Source: JADKCL01 sp031415375 (GTDB taxonomy: Bacteria; Bacteroidota; Bacteroidia; J057; JADKCL01). From it: a stretch of 64,000 bases of DNA. Location of the stretch: contig JANORP010000206.1 in assembly GCA_031415375.1 (NCBI GenBank), forward strand, positions 9,108-73,107, given 5' to 3'. The translations under genes and the position numbers were made by a program. The notes below the pieces were generated by a model. The model did no database searches. It saw only the letters and a program-made list of their open reading frames with translations, and was not told the DNA's origin. This document shows, in pieces, positions 1 to 7,532 of this stretch; the stretch's first letter is position 1; each line of letters begins with the position of its first letter.

Positions 1-305
1 TTGCTGGAATAATTGAGCAACCAATAGATGCCACCCACTAGATCTGTGAAGGTGCCAAACGAAAGGAAATAATAGCGGCCTTGAAAAAAGGCAACGTCCA
101 GGTTGTTGTTGCCATCCTGGATCTCCAATTCTTGGGGAAGGGCCGTAGATGGAACGATTGGGTTCCATCGTGTTGTTGTAATCGTTTGGCAAACTGCCAG
201 CGGTGAGCGATCACAGCATACATCAAGGTCACCAACAACAATCTCAACGTAGGGCGCATCCTCCAAATTAGTCCAAAATGGCCTTTGGTCAAGATTTAAT
301 TTCAT
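1..305 (-). CDS. Hypothetical protein, N-terminal part only (runs off the window)
   Basis: An uninterrupted frame starts at ATG 305 (minus strand) and stays open for 101 codons to the left edge, so the C-terminus lies outside the window. The translation begins MKLNLDQRPFWTNLEDAPYV and includes a YYFLSFGTF segment near residues 79-87, with the alternating polar and aromatic pattern of beta-rich proteins. There is no signal peptide at this start. It is divergent from the porin at 379, with 73 bp between the starts. I do not recognise the family; a sialidase-like or propeller-like fold is possible but is a guess. A competing frame (38-292, same strand) is less protein-like. Confidence 0.55.
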   Translation of the reverse strand, partial: MKLNLDQRPFWTNLEDAPYVEIVVGDLDVCCDRSPLAVCQTITTTRWNPIVPSTALPQELEIQDGNNNLDVAFFQGRYYFLSFGTFTDLVGGIYWLLNYSS

Positions 306-378
306 TTTTCAGCTGTGCACCTTGCAAGAAATTGGGGATAAAATTTCAGTTTTGAACCCACGATAGTTAGGAACATCT

Positions 379-1458
379 ATGAAGAGAATCTATTCCATTT
401 GGCTGTGCATGTTGTGGGCGAATATCGCCTTGGCGCAAGCTGACAGCATCGCCCGACCGCTGGTCTTCAGTGGATACGTGGAGGCTTATTATGGCTTTGA
501 TCAAGGCAATCCTAGTGACCATCTGAGGCCGACCTTCATGTATTCGCACAATCGGCACAATGAATTTAACCTCAACCTAGGCATGGCGAAGGTTGCCTAT
601 TCCCGTGAGAAGGTGCGTGCCAATCTAGCGCTCATGGCAGGCACCTACCCCAATGCCAACTTGACCGCCGAGTTGCCGGCCCTTCGATATGTCTATGAAG
701 CCAATGCGGGCTTCAAACTGAGCAAAACCCGCAATCTTTGGGTCGATGCTGGCATCTTCACCTCCCACATCGGATTCGAAAGCGCGATTGGAAAGGATTG
801 CTGGAACCTCACCCGGAGCATGTTGGCAGACAATTCCCCCTATTATGAAACCGGAGCCAAGGTTTCTTACACCACTCACAATGGGAAATGGTTCCTGAGC
901 GGGCTCTTGCTCAATGGTTGGCAGCGCATGGCACGCGCCGATGGCAACAATACGCCTGCATTCGGCCACCAAGTCACCTGGAAGCCGAATGCGAAGGTGA
1001 CCCTCAACAGCAGCTCATTTGTGGGGAATGACAAGCCCGATAGTTTACGGCAAATGCGCTATTTCCATAATCTATATGGCACCTTCCAATTGACGCCTCG
1101 CTTGGGAGCCATCTTGGGCTTCGATCTCGGTGCCGAGCAAAGGAGCAAATCCAGCACCAATTACAATATCTGGTACAGCCCCGTCGTGATCTTACGGGAA
1201 ACGTTGAGTGATCGGCTCACGCTTGCCGCGCGTGGCGAATACTATACCGATGCCCAGGGCGTGATCGTCAACACTGCATCGCCCAATGGATTCCAAACAA
1301 TTGGGTATTCTTTGAATGCCGACGTCTCCATATTGGAAAACCTGATTTGGCGCATCGAGGCACGCGGATTTAGCAGCCGTGACAAGATCTTTGTGTCGGG
1401 AGGCCGGCCCTCCAACACCCATTACAACTGCACGACATCGATTGCGGTTTCCTTTTGA
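379..1458 (+). CDS. Outer-membrane beta-barrel porin (OmpL-like, beta-barrel porin-2 type)
   Basis: The 359-residue product has a clear signal peptide ending near ANIALAQA. It then shows repeated amphipathic strands: SGYVEAYYGFD near the mature N-terminus, FNLNLGMAKVAY, and a terminal ...IAVSF ending in phenylalanine, as expected of an outer-membrane barrel recognised by the BAM machinery. The opening 'GYVEAYYGFD' followed by 'HNRHNEFNLN' is typical of Bacteroidota proteins assigned to the OmpL-like porin-2 family. The likely role is a general or solute-selective channel; the substrate cannot be read from sequence. It is monocistronic and convergent with the DUF1573 gene. Confidence 0.8.
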   Translation: MKRIYSIWLCMLWANIALAQADSIARPLVFSGYVEAYYGFDQGNPSDHLRPTFMYSHNRHNEFNLNLGMAKVAYSREKVRANLALMAGTYPNANLTAELPALRYVYEANAGFKLSKTRNLWVDAGIFTSHIGFESAIGKDCWNLTRSMLADNSPYYETGAKVSYTTHNGKWFLSGLLLNGWQRMARADGNNTPAFGHQVTWKPNAKVTLNSSSFVGNDKPDSLRQMRYFHNLYGTFQLTPRLGAILGFDLGAEQRSKSSTNYNIWYSPVVILRETLSDRLTLAARGEYYTDAQGVIVNTASPNGFQTIGYSLNADVSILENLIWRIEARGFSSRDKIFVSGGRPSNTHYNCTTSIAVSF

Positions 1459-1459
1459 T

Positions 1460-1473
1460 GGATGCATGCATCC
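1460..1473. repeat. 14-bp perfect palindrome just after the porin stop
   Basis: GGATGCATGCATCC is a perfect self-complementary sequence that begins two bases after the porin stop codon. It has no T-run, so it is not a clear terminator. It may be a binding site or chance. Confidence 0.3.
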
Positions 1474-1573
1474 CACGGAGGAAACAGATCAACCCATGGT
1501 TGAAGGAATCGTCTCTGCCCCTTCTTGGCTTGCTTAGGAATGCGGTGAAGGTGTCAAGACTGCAGCAACGATG

Positions 1574-2044
1574 TCATTTGATTTCCCCACCCTCGGTCCC
1601 ACCTTGCTCGGCAGCACCCTCAGGAGCAGTCACGACAAATCTCAAGGTCACACGCTCCACGGGTGGATTGCCATTGTAGAGCACCGTGAAATATTTCACT
1701 TGCTCGCCTTCCTTGTCGGCTGTATCGATTTCAGCGCTCACATCTCCTGTGCCGTCAGGCTTGACCGTAGCTTCAGTCCATTTGAGGACCGAGCATTTGC
1801 AAGACGGCTTCACAGTGTCGATGATCAAGTCAGCATCCCCGACATTTTTGAATTTGAAGACTGCTTTCACGATCTCCCCTGCCTTGAATGTGCCGAGATC
1901 GTATTCAGATTGTTCAAATTGAATGATCGTGGGGTCGGCAGGATCATCTCCACCTCCTGAATTCAAGACGCCTTGTGCAGTGGCAAGGCCTGCGCCAAAC
2001 AACAAAATCGCAACAATGAGCAAGGAGCGTAATGTCTTTTCCAT
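1574..2044 (-). CDS. DUF1573 domain exported protein
   Basis: The 156-residue protein has a signal peptide (LLIVAILLFGAGLATAQ). Residues of about 40-140 form one DUF1573 immunoglobulin-like domain, with the family hallmarks FEQSEYDLGTFKAGE, VKAVFKFKNVGDADLII and the cysteine motif KPSCKCSVLKW. The C-terminus is a low-complexity Gly/Glu tail. DUF1573 proteins are common exported proteins in Bacteroidota with no settled function. A second, longer DUF1573 protein lies at 27925-28620. This gene is downstream of the glycosyltransferase at 2113 on the same strand with a 68-bp gap, so it may have its own promoter. Confidence 0.85.
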   Translation of the reverse strand: MEKTLRSLLIVAILLFGAGLATAQGVLNSGGGDDPADPTIIQFEQSEYDLGTFKAGEIVKAVFKFKNVGDADLIIDTVKPSCKCSVLKWTEATVKPDGTGDVSAEIDTADKEGEQVKYFTVLYNGNPPVERVTLRFVVTAPEGAAEQGGTEGGEIK

Positions 2045-2112
2045 GATTTAAAATTACGACGGTTACACTTCAAAAAACATGCCAGTTCAATAAATTTTGA
2101 ACCTCAACTCCA

Positions 2113-3552
2113 TCAACGACGCTGATAAAGGCGCAAGTAAAATGCACCAAAGGCATCTTCCTTCCGCAAAATCCAATGCCCCGACGACTCAAAATCTTGG
2201 TGCTGTGCATCGGTATATCCATTGTTGAATCGGCTGACCAAAACCCAATCACAGTCAGTCTCTTCCAAAAAATTACGGTGCTGCGTGGCAGGATTCGTGG
2301 GAATCACATAGGTGTAATAAGGATTTTGTAATAGGGGGAAGTCTGCACATACATCTTCGGGACGGATCCCTTGATCAGCGAGGTAGCTGTCCATGTCGCG
2401 CTCCAATCCAAAAATCGGCACATGGGCCAGCGAGCCATCCCAACCTTGCGCGACACCCTGCGGATAATTCCAACAGTGCCCGGTCACCAATCCCAGCATG
2501 ACAGCCGCCAAGGCTATTTTTCCCTTGCGTTGCCAGCCGCCCAACTCCACCAACCCGACGACCAGCATCACGAGCAGCAGATAGGCCACGAGAAAGTAAC
2601 GATGCCCCGGAGGATTGGAAAACGGTGCGAACAAAAAAGCCAACCAAAGCAATGGCGCAAGCGTCGCGATGAGCATCGCACGCGTGGGCATAGCCATCCA
2701 AGTCTTTTTCAGTCCCAGCACACACACACCCAGGAATGCCATGCCCCACAAAAAAACGCGTCCAAAGTCCATGGTCCGCCACACAATCAAGGCCACATTG
2801 CGGGCCAAGCCTGCCAATCCCAGCAGCTGACGTTGCGTCCCATAGGTCTCAGGCGGGGGACTGAACAGCCAGCCAACGGCACGCTGATGCATCCATAGCC
2901 AAATCACCGTGAGTCCAGCAACGGGCAGGTAAGCGAGCATCCTTTGCAGGTTTGGCCGACGCACACCTGCACACCAAGCCCAGACCACCTCTGTCACAAA
3001 AAGAGCTGGCACCATCAAAATGCCCCTGAAACTCATGCTTGCCATGAAGATCATCGCAAGTGACGCCCACAACCGACGTCGATCAAGCAGGCAGTTGAGC
3101 GCCAGCAGGTAAAAGGCAACCAAGGCGATGTCGGGTGTGACCATGCTGCTTTGTGCAAGAAAAGTCGGCTCACAAAAGAGCATCACTGTCGCCCAAATAC
3201 AAGCCTTGGGGCTGAGCCATCGGCTTGCCATGCGCTGGAATTGGACAAGCAAGGTCACCAAAAACGGCAGCATCGCGACGTGAGCGATCGCCAAGCTGCG
3301 GCCAAACACCTGCCACACCACGGCCAAATACATGCTGAAAAACGGAGGATGCCCAGCATCCAATTCCTCAGGCACGGTCACTTGCCGAAACCCCGTCTCC
3401 AAATACCAATGCGCGATCTTGGAATTGAGCACAGTGTCCCAAAAGAAAGGAAATCGCCAAGAAATCACATTCCACACCAGCAGCAACCCACCCGATACCA
3501 GCAGCAATCGCCAGTCGGTCTTAGGACGCAAAGATGCCGAGGGTATGGACAT
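2113..3552 (-). CDS. GT-C (GT39/ArnT-like) membrane glycosyltransferase
   Basis: This is a 479-residue polytopic membrane protein with roughly ten or more hydrophobic helices. After the first helix, a periplasmic loop contains LDAGHPPFFSMYLAVVW, the signature of GT39/PMT-like glycosyltransferases, which move a sugar from a polyprenyl-phosphate carrier to an acceptor outside the cytoplasmic membrane. The last ~130 residues are a soluble domain rich in Asp, Tyr and aromatics, as in ArnT relatives. Its start lies only 3 bp after the stop of the DprE2-like reductase, so the two are almost certainly co-transcribed. That links it to the sugar lipid made by that reductase; the acceptor is unknown. 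Confidence 0.75.
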   Translation of the reverse strand: MSIPSASLRPKTDWRLLLVSGGLLLVWNVISWRFPFFWDTVLNSKIAHWYLETGFRQVTVPEELDAGHPPFFSMYLAVVWQVFGRSLAIAHVAMLPFLVTLLVQFQRMASRWLSPKACIWATVMLFCEPTFLAQSSMVTPDIALVAFYLLALNCLLDRRRLWASLAMIFMASMSFRGILMVPALFVTEVVWAWCAGVRRPNLQRMLAYLPVAGLTVIWLWMHQRAVGWLFSPPPETYGTQRQLLGLAGLARNVALIVWRTMDFGRVFLWGMAFLGVCVLGLKKTWMAMPTRAMLIATLAPLLWLAFLFAPFSNPPGHRYFLVAYLLLVMLVVGLVELGGWQRKGKIALAAVMLGLVTGHCWNYPQGVAQGWDGSLAHVPIFGLERDMDSYLADQGIRPEDVCADFPLLQNPYYTYVIPTNPATQHRNFLEETDCDWVLVSRFNNGYTDAQHQDFESSGHWILRKEDAFGAFYLRLYQRR

Positions 3553-3555
3553 GGT

Positions 3556-4293
3556 TTAGAGCTTCATTTTCTTGAATTTCCACTCAGGAATGCTACGGAT
3601 GATCGCCATGATCCACCGCCACATCCACTTGGTATAGAGCACGTTTTTCTTTTTGCCCCAAGCCTTAAAGATGTCTTGTGCCACCTGCTCAGGCTGAGCC
3701 GTGAGCGGCGCAGGCAAAGGCAAGCCCTCGGTCATCTTGGTATTCACAAACCCAGGCTTCACGGTCAATACATGCAAACCCGCCAATGCCATGCGATTGC
3801 GCAATCCAGACAAGAAGGCCGTGAAACCTGCCTTGGCGCTACCATAGAAGTAGTTGCTTGCGCGGCCACGCTCGCCAGCCACCGAGGAAATACCAATGAT
3901 GCTACCTGATTTGCGGGTTTCCATATCGTTGGCGGTGATGCTCAATATGTTGGCGCAGCCGATATAGTTGGTGGCCATCACTTGGCGGGCGAGGGCGGGC
4001 TCGGCCTCACAAGCCTTTTGATCAGGCATGAAGCCGAGGACGCAGATCACGACCTCGGGTTTCGGATCCAAGCTTGCGTAGAAGGCTTCATGGGTCTCAT
4101 AGGCCATGGCGTCAAACTCGACTGCCTTGGCGCTTACATTGTGCCTTATCGCGATGTCTTTGGCATCGGGTTCTATCTCTGTGCTTGCCTTGCGGCCAGC
4201 GAGGTAGAGGTCATATCCATTTTGAGCCCAGACATGGGCCAATGCTCGGGCAATGTCACTCTTTGCCCCGAGTATCAAGCAGTTTTTGCGCAT
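3556..4293 (-). CDS. dprE2: Short-chain dehydrogenase, DprE2-like (polyprenyl-phospho-2-keto-sugar reductase)
   Basis: The 245-residue SDR is close to the length of mycobacterial DprE2. It has a nucleotide-binding turn LILGAKSDIARALA (residues ~7-18), the variant of GxxxGxG found in this subgroup, an active Ser near 137 (GISSVAG) and the catalytic YxxxK at Tyr150-Lys154 (YGSAK). In the established pathway, DprE2 reduces the 2-keto intermediate made by DprE1, giving polyprenyl-phosphoryl-arabinose. The same leftward cluster holds a DprE1-like oxidase (5043-6371), which supports the call. A membrane glycosyltransferase follows after 3 bp. Without a search, a generic SDR of other specificity cannot be excluded. 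Confidence 0.72.
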   Translation of the reverse strand: MRKNCLILGAKSDIARALAHVWAQNGYDLYLAGRKASTEIEPDAKDIAIRHNVSAKAVEFDAMAYETHEAFYASLDPKPEVVICVLGFMPDQKACEAEPALARQVMATNYIGCANILSITANDMETRKSGSIIGISSVAGERGRASNYFYGSAKAGFTAFLSGLRNRMALAGLHVLTVKPGFVNTKMTEGLPLPAPLTAQPEQVAQDIFKAWGKKKNVLYTKWMWRWIMAIIRSIPEWKFKKMKL

Positions 4294-4394
4294 GGCGGCA
4301 ATTTAGGAATTTGAACGCAGCGAAAAGCGGTGAATATTTTGGGAGTATGCAAAGCTTCAAAAACCTTGCTAGATGGACGCTCAAGTTTCATTCG

Positions 4395-4943
4395 CTAAAA
4401 TCGCCGACCGACCTTGGGAGCTTCCATGGCATAGGGCAACATGCGCCATCGCAAGACATAGTCCAAGGTCGCTTCATCGGCGCCGCCCTCCTTTGCGATC
4501 TCGACAGGATCCAGGATGCCGTCGAGGCCAGCGCATTGCCAAGCGGTGTCGCGTGCCAGTTTTTGCAAGGCATGCAGACCCAAGCCTTGGATCTCCATGA
4601 TGACACTGTGCATGCAGGCACGCTCAAGACTTGTAAACTTGGCCGTCAAATCATCGAAACGATGCTTCATTGCCATTGCTTTGAGCGCCTCATCCAAGTC
4701 GCATGAACCAAATAGAGTGCCCCACAGATGGGCCTTCTGGTAAAACTCTGCATAAAACCGAAGTGGCACAGGGCAATTGCGCATCGCGACAAAAGTGTCT
4801 CCCAAGATCAAGACCCCTTTGAGTGCAAGATGCTTGCGCTCAATCATATATATGATAGGCCAAATATAGGGGATCGCTGGTGCATCCAATTGTTGCACGA
4901 TCCAAATCAATAGATTACTTGCCTTAAAAGCATTGTATTGCAT
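4395..4943 (-). CDS. Panacea (DUF4065 / SocA-like) domain protein
   Basis: The 182-residue soluble protein matches the Panacea pattern in order: an N-terminal MQYNAFKASNLLIWIVQQLD helix, then GDTFVAMRNCPVPLRFY (the family 'D-x-AM-x-GPVPS-x-Y' block, with Asn-Cys where Gly is usual), then FTSLERACMHSVIMEIQGLG and LARDTAWQCA, equivalent to the 'ThxxAW' block. The C-terminus (DPVEIAKEGGADEATLDYV) also fits the Bacteroidota variant. Panacea domains are known as promiscuous antitoxins, paired with many toxin types. No toxin is adjacent: the gene sits between the DprE1- and DprE2-like genes with ~100-bp gaps on each side. It may be a stand-alone regulator or an orphan antitoxin. Confidence 0.7.
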   Translation of the reverse strand: MQYNAFKASNLLIWIVQQLDAPAIPYIWPIIYMIERKHLALKGVLILGDTFVAMRNCPVPLRFYAEFYQKAHLWGTLFGSCDLDEALKAMAMKHRFDDLTAKFTSLERACMHSVIMEIQGLGLHALQKLARDTAWQCAGLDGILDPVEIAKEGGADEATLDYVLRWRMLPYAMEAPKVGRRF

Positions 4944-5042
4944 AACCGCCTCCGCATTCTTTCTGCCTCAAATCCCTTGGGCTTATGCTACAAAGTTACG
5001 GACAATTCCAATAAATGCAATCTTTTTACTAAAAATATCCAC

Positions 5043-6371
5043 TTAAATTCCCAATCTTTTGGACTGCATGCTCTGCATGACTTTGCCGCCATCGAGTTGT
5101 TGCTTGATTTTCAGGAACTCCGCCAATCTAGGATAGCCTTTTTGCAACATCTCAGGTTTCATGCGGCTGTCTTTGGTGAGGTAGATGCGGCCACCGCAAT
5201 CGCTCACAATATCATCGAGACGGTCCAAAAAGGGAAATAATCGGTCTGTGATCGGGAAGTCGAGGGCGAGCATGTAGCCTTCCAACGGAAATGAAAGCGG
5301 TCCTGTCTCGCTCTTCCCAAAGTACTTGAGCACGCTCACAAAGCTCGGCATCCGTGCGGCGGCAATTTCTTCCAGTATTTTCACCATGCCGTCAAAGCTC
5401 CGTTCCGGCGGCAACGCAAATTGGTATTGCGCAAATCCTTTGCGGCCATAGACGCGGTTCCATGAATGAATCCCGTCGAGCGGATAAAAATAGGTCTCAT
5501 AATCGACCACATGCTGATGCTGGCCACTTTTAGCTTTGGCATAAAACAGAGTATTGAATGCCTTGACGGTGAGCGGATTGATTGTGAACGAAGGCAATTT
5601 GAATGGAACGCTCAATTTCAATTTTTTGGGTAATTTCAAAGGTGCTGCGCGCTGAGCATCCTTGTTGAGTTCGCCCAATTTTGCATGTTCGCCATTGAGC
5701 AAAATCCCCTTACCCAAGTTTTTTCCCTTGGCGAGACAGTCGATCCACGCGACGCTGTAGGTAAAGTGCATCGATCCCTCAAACAATTTGTAGAGTTCAT
5801 CGACGCTTTTAGTCTTGGTACTTTCCTCTACGATATAGGCAGTTTCGATCTTTTTGAGGCGAAACGTCCCTTCTAAAATGACGCCTGTGAGGCCCATGCC
5901 GCCACAGGTGGCCCAAAAAATTTCTGGATTTTCCGTACGCGAGCAGTCATACACGTGCCCGCCGGGTGCCAGCAAGCGCAGGGTGTCGAGGTGCGTGGAG
6001 AAAGAGCCCTCGCCGTGGTGATTTTTTCCATGGACATCGGCTGCAATGGCGCCGCCCAAGGTTACGAATTTGGTGCCGGGGGTGACTGGAAGAAACCATC
6101 CAGCAGGTACGATCACGTCCAAGATTTCCTTGAAGCTCAGCCCCGCTTGGCAACGCAAGATGCCCTGCTCACGGTCAAAATCCAGGAAACGATTGAATTT
6201 CAGGGTACTGAGAATGTGAGAACTCAACGACGAATCGCCATAGCACCGTCCCAAGCCCCTCGGAATGAGTTCTTTCCATTCCTGCATGAGCTGAGTCGCC
6301 TCATCAGTCGTTGCAAAGCTGCGTACCTCAGCCTCAGTGCTAGGGTACATTCCCCAATTGCTCACTTTCAT
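5043..6371 (-). CDS. dprE1: FAD-binding oxidoreductase, DprE1-like
   Basis: This is a 442-residue flavoenzyme of the vanillyl-alcohol-oxidase/D-arabinono-lactone oxidase superfamily. The FAD-binding half contains PRGLGRCYGDSS (residues ~37-48), GTKFVTLGGAIAADVHGKNHH (near 99-119; the VHGKNHH block is characteristic of DprE1) and CGGMGLTGVI. The C-terminal half has the YFYPLDGIHSWNRVYGRKGFAQYQ-type segment typical of the same family. DprE1 oxidises the C2 hydroxyl of polyprenyl-phosphoryl-ribose as the first step of epimerisation to arabinose. It leads the leftward run DprE1, Panacea, DprE2, GT-C. The upstream prenyltransferase that makes the substrate is not in this window. Confidence 0.78.
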   Translation of the reverse strand: MKVSNWGMYPSTEAEVRSFATTDEATQLMQEWKELIPRGLGRCYGDSSLSSHILSTLKFNRFLDFDREQGILRCQAGLSFKEILDVIVPAGWFLPVTPGTKFVTLGGAIAADVHGKNHHGEGSFSTHLDTLRLLAPGGHVYDCSRTENPEIFWATCGGMGLTGVILEGTFRLKKIETAYIVEESTKTKSVDELYKLFEGSMHFTYSVAWIDCLAKGKNLGKGILLNGEHAKLGELNKDAQRAAPLKLPKKLKLSVPFKLPSFTINPLTVKAFNTLFYAKAKSGQHQHVVDYETYFYPLDGIHSWNRVYGRKGFAQYQFALPPERSFDGMVKILEEIAAARMPSFVSVLKYFGKSETGPLSFPLEGYMLALDFPITDRLFPFLDRLDDIVSDCGGRIYLTKDSRMKPEMLQKGYPRLAEFLKIKQQLDGGKVMQSMQSKRLGI

Positions 6372-6475
6372 ACTACAAGATTACGCAATGGCGAGGGAAG
6401 AATGAAAAACGAAGCATGCAGATTTCCCTCCTTGATGGATCGCCATCAGACGTTTCCCTATGTTGATGACGGCCT

Positions 6476-6982
6476 TCATTTTTCAGCGTTCTGCCGCTGG
6501 TACATGAACTTGTAATATTTGTCGTTGGTCACCTCATCGACAAACTGCGCGACGCCCTGCTTTGTAGCCATGTTTTGGTCCCATATCACCCGCATCGTAG
6601 GCTCAAACCACTGGAATCGATAGCCCATTGCATCGAGTTTCTTGCCTTCGCCATAGACCGATTTGAGCCAAGCATACATTTTTTCACCCTGACCCTCAAC
6701 GGTTTTGATCTCAATAGAATGGAGTTGGTTGTCCCATATAAAAAGGCGCACGAAGGCCAAGTCAATGTCTCCCATTTTCAGGGGTTCGTCTTGTCGGTCA
6801 TAGCGCAGGAGTTTTTGAAACTTGCCCATTTTCAATACGTTGAGCTTGGGGATCGAGTCGTGGTGCATACCCAAGGTATAGCCCATGATCACAGTGCCTT
6901 TGGGCACCTGGGCGTGCAGTCGCTGCGCGGTTGAAAAGCAGAGCAAGCAAAAGAGCAGGCTGAGGATCGCGAATTTTTGCAA
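6476..6982 (-). CDS. Exported hypothetical protein
   Basis: The 168-residue protein has a signal peptide (ILSLLFCLLCFSTAQRLHAQ). The mature part is a compact alpha/beta sequence with no motif I recognise. It has a charged central segment (YGEGKKLDAMGYRFQWFEP) and a tail rich in Lys, Tyr and Gln. The composition is like that of small periplasmic or secreted hypotheticals in Bacteroidota. It lies 104 bp upstream of dprE1 on the same strand and is divergent from the hotdog protein gene, so both may be fired from the short intergenic region around 6983-7042. Confidence 0.6.
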   Translation of the reverse strand: MQKFAILSLLFCLLCFSTAQRLHAQVPKGTVIMGYTLGMHHDSIPKLNVLKMGKFQKLLRYDRQDEPLKMGDIDLAFVRLFIWDNQLHSIEIKTVEGQGEKMYAWLKSVYGEGKKLDAMGYRFQWFEPTMRVIWDQNMATKQGVAQFVDEVTNDKYYKFMYQRQNAEK

Positions 6983-7042
6983 TTTTTGTGCTTTAAGAAT
7001 TATCCGATGGGCAAAGACGCCCCGATCAAAATTACAAGAAAT

Positions 7043-7507
7043 ATGCCAGAAGCGCTGTCAGATGTGATCACCCTCCATGAGCAGACCGTTTATGCCGGCA
7101 AGACATTTGCCCTTGGGCTAATGCAGCATAGCGAGGCGCAGATCATCGAGTTTGCGAACTATGTCGATCCACTGCCTATCCATACCGATCCAGAGGCTGC
7201 CCGCAAAAGTATTTTTGGCGGCATCATCGCATCGGGCGCCATGCTGTACATGGACGCCCACCGCACTTGGTTTGTGCCCCTCTTTGGCCCGTCGATCGTT
7301 TGCGGCCTAGGGGTGCGCAATTGGAATTTCACAAAACCGCACTATCCCGACACGGCCTACTATGCCTATCTCACAGCCCGCGAACTCATCTTCAAACCTG
7401 AGAAGAAAACAGTGCAGGTCGAGTGGTATTATGAGTTCAAAGCCGCAGATGGCACCATGATCCAAGACCTGGAGTTGCCAGTCTTGCACTGGTGGAAGGG
7501 CTACTAG
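7043..7507 (+). CDS. MaoC-like hotdog-fold protein
   Basis: From ATG 7043 the product has 154 residues, about one hotdog domain. It shows the MaoC/R-hydratase pattern: an early strand ending in YAGKTFALG, the hydratase-2-like block EFANYVDPLPIHTDPEAAR, where Asp and His are in the positions of the (R)-specific enoyl-CoA hydratase dyad, and then FGGIIASGAMLYM, the expected glycine-rich central helix. The likely role is hydration or dehydration of an acyl-thioester; the substrate is unknown. In-frame ATGs also exist at 7007 and 6977. I prefer 7043 because the longer versions add residues not expected for the family and would collide with the divergent gene at 6982. Confidence 0.75.
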   Translation: MPEALSDVITLHEQTVYAGKTFALGLMQHSEAQIIEFANYVDPLPIHTDPEAARKSIFGGIIASGAMLYMDAHRTWFVPLFGPSIVCGLGVRNWNFTKPHYPDTAYYAYLTARELIFKPEKKTVQVEWYYEFKAADGTMIQDLELPVLHWWKGY

Positions 7508-7532
7508 GCCCCGCCTCGCGGGCGCTGAGCCA

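Noticed and set aside
38..292. An 84-codon minus-strand frame at the left edge
   Set aside because: A different frame on the same strand (start 305) is open to the edge and reads as a normal protein, while this one does not.
3151..3909. A 252-codon plus-strand frame across the GT-C and DprE2-like genes
   Set aside because: It crosses two well-supported genes on the other strand and is rich in His, Arg and Gln as expected of a shadow frame.
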